Assembly: GCF_003611675.1 (NCBI RefSeq)
Contig: NZ_RAWA01000038.1
Coordinates: forward strand, 1 to 39,925
Direction of reading: 5' to 3'
Length of the DNA: 39,925 bases
DNA from: Corallococcus sp. CA053C
GTDB taxonomy: Bacteria; Myxococcota; Myxococcia; Myxococcales; Myxococcaceae
This document shows positions 35,359 through 39,925 of this stretch, piece by piece; within the stretch, counting starts at the first letter, position 1; each line of letters starts with the position of its first letter. Made by a program: the position numbers and the translations under genes. The notes under the pieces were generated by a model, which was not told the origin of the DNA, made no database searches, and saw nothing but the letters and a program-made list of their open reading frames with translations.

Positions 35359-36252
35359 GTGAACGCTCCCGTCCCTTCCCCCCACCGGGCACGCTGGTTC
35401 GCCGTGGGGGCCCTGGTCCTGCTGGTGGCGCTCGTCACGGGGGCGGGGCTGTACGTGCGGGGAACCCTGCCGGCGCCCGTGCCCCCGCTGGCCGGACCCT
35501 TCGGCTACCACGACTACGCCCGGGCGCTGGACTCCGTGCGCCCCAGTGGGGACGTGGACTTCGCGGGGCTCCTGAAGGACCGCGCGGGGCTGGACCGGTT
35601 CGTCGCGTCGCTCGCGTCGGTGTCGCCGCACAACCGGCCGGAGCTGTTCCCCACGCCCGAGGACGGACTGGCGTACTGGATCAACGCGTACAACGCGCTG
35701 GTGCTCCAGCACCTTGTGGAGCGCTACCCGGACGGCGTGGCGGCGGCGTGGTTCGGTAGCTTCTACTGGGGCCACGCGTGGCCGGTGGGCGGCGAGCGGC
35801 TGACGTTGTGGGCGCTGGAGCAGCGCATCCTCTTCGGCGAGTACGCCGACCCGCGCGTGCACTTCGCCCTCTTCCGGGGGACGCGGGGCGGGCCCCGGCT
35901 GGACGGCGCGCCCTACCAGCCAGACTTCCTGGACGCCCAGCTCAACGACGCCAGCCGCCGCTTCATGGGGGACAAGCGCCACGTGCGGCTGGAGGGCACC
36001 ACCGTGCACCTGGCCTCCCTGTTCAAGACCCGGCGCGAGGACTTCCTCGCCGCGCTGCCGGAGGGCCGGGGCGGCAACGTGCTCCAGTTCGTCTGGGCCT
36101 TCCTGCCGGACACCTGCGAGGAGCGCCCGGGCTGTGACACGCGCGGCGACCTGGACCGCGCCTGCGGGACGCAGTTGGACCAGTGCGGCCTCGCCTTCGC
36201 GCCCGAGGACCTCACGCTGCCGGACGCGGCAGACGCAGCCTCCCGCCGCTGA
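35359..36252 (+). CDS. DUF547-domain membrane-anchored protein
   Basis: 297 residues from GTG 35359. One N-terminal helix (WFAVGALVLLVALVTGAGLYV) anchors the rest in the periplasm. The DUF547 hallmark LAYWINAYNALVLQHLVERYP lies at about 98-118, followed by conserved FALFRGTRGGPRL and LNDASRRFM. The C-terminus has four Cys (TCEERPGCD... ACGTQLDQCG) that may form disulfides. Function of DUF547 is unknown; a Cys/His-hydrolase-like fold has been suggested for the family. Divergent from the Rieske gene. Confidence 0.88.
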   Translation: MNAPVPSPHRARWFAVGALVLLVALVTGAGLYVRGTLPAPVPPLAGPFGYHDYARALDSVRPSGDVDFAGLLKDRAGLDRFVASLASVSPHNRPELFPTPEDGLAYWINAYNALVLQHLVERYPDGVAAAWFGSFYWGHAWPVGGERLTLWALEQRILFGEYADPRVHFALFRGTRGGPRLDGAPYQPDFLDAQLNDASRRFMGDKRHVRLEGTTVHLASLFKTRREDFLAALPEGRGGNVLQFVWAFLPDTCEERPGCDTRGDLDRACGTQLDQCGLAFAPEDLTLPDAADAASRR

Positions 36253-36316
36253 GCGTCCCGGGCTCCGGGCTCCTGCTAGCCTCCGTCCCACGCACGAGGA
36301 CGAGGAGGCGCGGGAC

Positions 36317-37381
36317 ATGACGACGGGAGCCGTGTGGCTGGCGACGTGGCTGGCCCTGGGAGCGGGGAGCGCGGACGTGAAGTGGGAGCCGCAGGTGAGC
36401 GGGACGACGGTGCGGCTGCGCGGGGTCAGCGCGGTGGACCCGCGCGTGGCCTGGGCCAGCGGTGACAAGGGCACCTTCGTGCGCACCACGGATGGGGGCA
36501 AGACGTGGAAGGCGGCCACCGTGCCGGGCGCGGAGGCGCTCGACTTCCGCGACGTGGATGCGTTCAACGAGCGCACCGCGTACCTGCTCTCCATCGGAGA
36601 AGGCGACAAGTCGCGCATCTACAAGACGACGGACGGGGGCGAGCACTGGAAGCTCCAGTTCACCAACGCGGTGCCTAGCGCCTTCTTCGACGGCATGGCC
36701 TTCTGGGATGAACAGCACGGCGTCGCGTTCAGCGACCCGGTGGACGGACACTTCGTCGTCATCACCACGGAGGACGGGGGCGCGACGTGGACGCCCGTGC
36801 CGGAGGGAGCGCTGCCGCCCGCGCTCCCGGGCGAGGCGGGCTTCGCCGCCAGCGGCACGAGCATCGCGGTGCAGGGGGCGTCGCACGTCTGGTTTGGCCT
36901 GGGGGGCTCGGCGGCGCGCGTGCTCCACTCGGCGGACCGGGGCCGCACCTGGAACATCGCGACGACACCGCTGGCCACCGGCGAGGGCGCGGGCGTCTTC
37001 TCGCTGTACTTCTGGAGCCCGAAGGCGGGCATCGCGGTGGGTGGCAACTACAAGCACCCGGAGGTGACGGCTGGCACCGTGGCCCTCACGTTGGATGGGG
37101 GCAAGACGTGGACCGTGCCGCCGGGGACTCCGCCCGGGGGCTACCGCTCCTGCGTGGCCGCGCTGACGCGCAACCGGGGGATGACGCTCGTGGCGGTGGG
37201 GCCCACGGGCTCGGACCTGTCCACGGACGGCGGGGGCAGGACGTGGGCACCGCTGGACGCCACCGGCTTCCATGCCGTGTCCACGCCGCCGCGCACGCAT
37301 GACACGGCGTATGCAGTGGGCGAGGAGGGCCGCATCGCGCGGCTCGTGGACTCGCGCCCCGCCGCACCGAAGAAGCCGTAG
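36317..37381 (+). CDS. Exported BNR/Ycf48-like beta-propeller protein
   Basis: 354 residues, ATG 36317 with AGGAGG 8 nt upstream. The N-terminus (GAVWLATWLALGAGSA) looks like a signal peptide. Six Asp-box motifs recur about every 40-60 residues (DGGKTW, DGGEHW, DGGATW, DRGRTW, DGGKTW, DGGGRTW), as in Ycf48/photosystem-stability-factor-like and sialidase-type propellers. There are no sialidase catalytic residues I can identify, so binding or assembly is likelier than glycosidase activity. 64 nt after the DUF547 gene; a promoter-like TAGCCT at 36277 allows separate transcription. Confidence 0.85.
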   Translation: MTTGAVWLATWLALGAGSADVKWEPQVSGTTVRLRGVSAVDPRVAWASGDKGTFVRTTDGGKTWKAATVPGAEALDFRDVDAFNERTAYLLSIGEGDKSRIYKTTDGGEHWKLQFTNAVPSAFFDGMAFWDEQHGVAFSDPVDGHFVVITTEDGGATWTPVPEGALPPALPGEAGFAASGTSIAVQGASHVWFGLGGSAARVLHSADRGRTWNIATTPLATGEGAGVFSLYFWSPKAGIAVGGNYKHPEVTAGTVALTLDGGKTWTVPPGTPPGGYRSCVAALTRNRGMTLVAVGPTGSDLSTDGGGRTWAPLDATGFHAVSTPPRTHDTAYAVGEEGRIARLVDSRPAAPKKP

Positions 37382-37400
37382 CGCACGCTTCAGCGCTTCA

Positions 37401-37428
37401 CGGGCGCGGGGGACTCACCCCGCGCCCG
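37401..37428. terminator. Bidirectional terminator between convergent genes
   Basis: A perfect 11-bp GC stem (CGGGCGCGGGG/CCCCGCGCCCG) with 6-nt loop GACTCA, placed 20 nt after the propeller stop and 8 nt from the kinase stop. It serves both strands. Confidence 0.7.
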
Positions 37429-37435
37429 GGGTCCT

Positions 37436-38368
37436 TCACGCCGCGAGCAGCGCCGCGCCGATGATGCCGCTGTCGTCGCCCAGCTCCGCGTCGGCGACGA
37501 GCAGGCCCTCGCGCGACGTCTGCGACGCCCACGCCTGGACGCCGTCCAGCACGCGCTGCCGGATGCCCGGGCAGTGCGTCAGCACACCGCCGCCCAGCAG
37601 CAGCCGCGCCGGGTTGAGCATGGTCACCTGGTTGGCCACCGCGAGCGCCAGGAACTGGGCTGCGCGCTCGTGGATCTCCTTCGCGCCCGCGTCACCCATG
37701 TTCGCCGCCTTCTCCAACGTCACCGGCGTGATGCTCTCCGGGTCGTCGTAGACGAGCGACTCCATGATGCGCGAGCTGCCGGACGCCAGGAGTTCCTTCG
37801 TCTGGGCGATGAGGTTGTGGCCGCCCGCGTACGCCTCCAGGCAGCCGTGCTCGCCGCAGCCGCACAGCCGGCCGCCGGGCACCACCTTGATGTGGCCCAG
37901 CTCGCCCGCCACGCCGCCGCCGCCGTTCACCAGCCGGCCGTCCGCGATGATGGCGCTGCCCACGCCGGAGCCCACGAAGGCCACCAGCATGTCCTGCGCC
38001 CCACGGCCCGCGCCCGCGTGCAGCTCACCCCACGCCGCGGCGGACAGGTCGTTCACCACCTTCACGCTGTAGCCCAGGCGCGTCTTCAACATCTCGCCCA
38101 GGGGCACGTTGCGCCAGCCCAGGTTGGGCGCCACGGAGATGACGCCGGAGTCCTTGTGGATCTGCCCGGCCGCGCCCACGCCGCAGCCGTCCACCTTCAC
38201 CCCGGCCTTCTTCACCGCTTCGGCCGCCGCCTGGGCCATGGTCTCCACCACGCCCTGCGGCTTGCGGTCGAACACCGCCACCTTGGCGCTCGAGATGATC
38301 GCGCCCTTCGCATCCACCACCGCGGCCCGGATGAACGTCCCGCCCAGGTCGATTCCCAGCGTCGGCAT
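37436..38368 (-). CDS. ROK-family sugar kinase, probable glucokinase
   Basis: 310 residues. N-terminal phosphate loop LGIDLGGTFIRAAVVD; VVNDLSAAAWGE with catalytic Asp; VAFVGSGVGSAIIADG; the zinc motif CGCGEHGCLEAY with its three Cys; and C-terminal LLLGGGVLTHC. All ROK catalytic features are present and there is no HTH domain, so this is a kinase, not a repressor. It would make glucose 6-phosphate (or another hexose 6-phosphate). GGGAGGGAG lies before the ATG. It follows the mutase gene by 45 nt on the same strand, so a shared transcript is likely. Confidence 0.92.
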   Translation of the reverse strand: MPTLGIDLGGTFIRAAVVDAKGAIISSAKVAVFDRKPQGVVETMAQAAAEAVKKAGVKVDGCGVGAAGQIHKDSGVISVAPNLGWRNVPLGEMLKTRLGYSVKVVNDLSAAAWGELHAGAGRGAQDMLVAFVGSGVGSAIIADGRLVNGGGGVAGELGHIKVVPGGRLCGCGEHGCLEAYAGGHNLIAQTKELLASGSSRIMESLVYDDPESITPVTLEKAANMGDAGAKEIHERAAQFLALAVANQVTMLNPARLLLGGGVLTHCPGIRQRVLDGVQAWASQTSREGLLVADAELGDDSGIIGAALLAA

Positions 38369-38413
38369 GGCCAGCTCCCTCCCTTGTGCGTGCTTCGCGT
38401 GGAGCGCCGGGCT

Positions 38414-39784
38414 TCAGGCGCCGACTTCGGACTGCGCCCGGGCGACCGTGCTCTCGATGAGCTTCTGGATCTCCTTCAGGCGGGACTCGGTGCTCGCCTC
38501 GAAGCGCAGCACCAGGATGGGCTGCGTGTTCGACGCGCGGATGAGGCCCCAGCCGTCCGGGAACGTCACGCGCACGCCGTCCACGTCGATGATCTGGTGG
38601 CCCGCGTCGCGCAGGATTTCGGTGGCGCGCTTCACCATCGCGAACTTCTTCTCCTCCTTCGTGTCGAAGCGCAGCTCGGGGCTGGCGTACGTCTTCGGCA
38701 CGTCGGACAGCAGCTGCGACAGCGACTGCTTCTCGTGGGTGAGGATCTCCAGGAGGCGCGCGGACGCGTACACCGCGTCGTCGAAGCCGTAGTAGCGGTG
38801 CTTGAAGAAGATGTGGCCGCTCATCTCGCCGGCCAGCTCCGCGTGCTCTTCCTTCATCTTCGCCTTGATGAGGGAGTGGCCCGCCTTCCACATCACCGGC
38901 TTGCCGCCGTGCTTCGCGATGTCGTCGTACATCGTGTAGCTGCACTTCACCTCGCCGACGATGGCCGCGCCCGGGGCCTCCTTCAGCACGTAGCGGCTGA
39001 AGAGCACCATGATCTGGTCGCCCCAGAGCACGTTGCCCTGGTCGTCGATGACGCCGATGCGGTCGCTGTCGCCGTCGTAGGCGATGCCCACTTCCGCCTT
39101 GTGCTCCTTCACGGCCTTGATGAGGTCCTGGAGGTTCTCCACCACCGTGGGGTCCGGGTGGTGGTTGGGGAAGTTCGCGTCCATCTCGCAGAACAGGGGC
39201 ACCACGTCGAAGCCCATGCTGCGGAACAGCGGCACCGCCACCTCGCCGCCGGTGCCGTTGCCGGCGTCGATGACGATCTTCATGCCCTTGCGGCCCACCT
39301 TCACCGTCTGGCGGACGAAGTGGTTGTAGGGCGTGACGATGTCGTAGGGCGTCACCTTGCCGGGCTTCGTCGCGGTGGCGAAGTCCTTGGCCTCGATGAG
39401 CCGGCGCAGCTCCTGGATTTCGTGACCGTGGAAGGTCGTCTTGCCCGCGCCAATCTTGAAGCCGTTGTACTCGGGCGGGTTGTGGCTGCCGGTGATCATG
39501 GCCAGGCCGTCCACGGGCAGCGTGTTGGCCGCGAAGTACGTCAGCGGCGTCGGCACCACGCCCACGTCGTAGACGTCCAGGCCCGTGGCGGTGAGGCCCT
39601 TGGCGAGCGCGTCGCGGAAGCGCGTGGAGGACTCGCGGCAGTCGCGCCCCACCGCGATGGAGGTGCCGCCCTTGCGGCGGATCATGGTGCCCAGGCCCAG
39701 GCCCAGGAGCTCCACCACCTCGATGGTGAGGTCCTTGTCCACCAGACCCCGGATGTCGTACTCGCGGAAGATGTGCGCGTTCAT
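38414..39784 (-). CDS. Phosphomannomutase/phosphoglucomutase
   Basis: 456 residues from ATG 39784, giving the standard start MNAHIFREYDIRG. Four domains of the alpha-D-phosphohexomutase family: phosphoserine loop ITGSHNP (Ser100, G in place of the commoner A), metal loop DGDSDRIG, sugar-binding loop (GEMSGHIFFKHRYYGFDDA) and phosphate-binding loop (RASNTQPILVLRFEA). It interconverts hexose 1- and 6-phosphates for exopolysaccharide, LPS and sugar-nucleotide synthesis. Together with the kinase it supplies hexose 1-phosphate. A TATTGT on the minus strand in the 39785-39868 spacer is a possible -10. Confidence 0.93.
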   Translation of the reverse strand: MNAHIFREYDIRGLVDKDLTIEVVELLGLGLGTMIRRKGGTSIAVGRDCRESSTRFRDALAKGLTATGLDVYDVGVVPTPLTYFAANTLPVDGLAMITGSHNPPEYNGFKIGAGKTTFHGHEIQELRRLIEAKDFATATKPGKVTPYDIVTPYNHFVRQTVKVGRKGMKIVIDAGNGTGGEVAVPLFRSMGFDVVPLFCEMDANFPNHHPDPTVVENLQDLIKAVKEHKAEVGIAYDGDSDRIGVIDDQGNVLWGDQIMVLFSRYVLKEAPGAAIVGEVKCSYTMYDDIAKHGGKPVMWKAGHSLIKAKMKEEHAELAGEMSGHIFFKHRYYGFDDAVYASARLLEILTHEKQSLSQLLSDVPKTYASPELRFDTKEEKKFAMVKRATEILRDAGHQIIDVDGVRVTFPDGWGLIRASNTQPILVLRFEASTESRLKEIQKLIESTVARAQSEVGA

Positions 39785-39896
39785 GGCAGTGTCCCCACCC
39801 CTGTCCCGGCCGTGAGGGCTCGGCGGAGGGCGGCGGACAATACACGAGCGGCCCCGGGGGCTGCACACACCCGAACGCCCCCGGCCAACTCTTGAA

Positions 39897-39925
39897 CGCC
39901 CGCCCCTCCCCGGGAGGGGCGGGCG
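39897..39925. terminator. Perfect inverted repeat at window edge
   Basis: 14-bp arms CGCCCGCCCCTCCC/GGGAGGGGCGGGCG around a single base. Likely the terminator of a gene outside the window; the strand cannot be decided because the sequence stops at the repeat. Confidence 0.5.

Noticed and set aside
33640-36618. A 992-codon minus-strand frame covering the Rieske/DUF547 area
   Set aside because: It crosses several real genes in other frames and has Ala/Arg/His-rich repeats without a fold signature.
37574-39895. A 773-codon plus-strand frame opposite the kinase and mutase genes
   Set aside because: Rich in His/Arg/Val/Leu with no recognisable domain; the minus-strand enzymes have complete catalytic motifs.

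Overview
The window is very GC-rich (about 70% by eye), gene-dense DNA with strong G/C third-position bias, long spurious antisense open frames, many GTG starts and many ATGA/GTGA stop-start overlaps. Gene content (RND efflux, TonB/ExbBD, a MoxR/DUF58/VWA operon, DUF547, patatin, many secreted or membrane proteins) points to a myxobacterium of the Myxococcus/Corallococcus type. This is inferred from style and content, not from a marker gene. No rRNA, tRNA, CRISPR array or insertion sequence was seen.

Layout. (1) 32-3121: a secreted Cys-rich lipoprotein converges on a GT39-type membrane glycosyltransferase. (2) 3268-14335: a plus-strand envelope module. A patatin-like lipase and a small membrane protein are followed by a tetR-type repressor and by an RND pump (adaptor, permease, TolC-type channel) ending in a one-POTRA Omp85-type barrel. 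Four copies of a 23-bp near-palindrome (TGACY...RGTCA) sit before the patatin (two), before tetR (one) and before the pump (one). They imply that one TetR controls all of it. The DNA before the patatin looks like a copy of the sequence flanking tetR with the tetR body missing. (3) 14352-26592: an eight-gene minus-strand operon: DUF4175-like coiled-coil protein, MoxR AAA+ ATPase, membrane protein, ABC ATPase, ABC permease, DUF58, BatA-like VWA protein and a double-VWA membrane protein. Most junctions are 4-base overlaps. The DUF58/BatA junction carries a tandem duplication that creates a chimeric mini-ORF. (4) 26787-28525: an OLD-like AAA ATPase coupled by GTGA to a DUF3226/TOPRIM protein, of somewhat lower GC than its surroundings. 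It is a candidate anti-phage pair resembling PARIS/Gabija logic. (5) 28567-29562: an aldo/keto reductase.

(6) 29807-31677: ExbB-ExbD-TonB energiser operon. (7) 31702-33800: MarR repressor divergent from a second TolC-type protein, paralogous to the one in the RND operon. (8) 33944-39784: a small four-Cys protein, an orphan Rieske oxygenase, a DUF547 protein, a BNR/Ycf48-like protein, then on the minus strand a phosphomannomutase/phosphoglucomutase and a ROK sugar kinase, probably one operon for sugar phosphate supply.

Most novel points: the repeated operator and the tetR-less duplicate control region; the patatin/Omp85/RND regulon; the chimeric mini-ORF in the MoxR-VWA operon; the AAA/TOPRIM pair; and a recurring -10-like element 7-9 nt before start codons that suggests leaderless transcripts.
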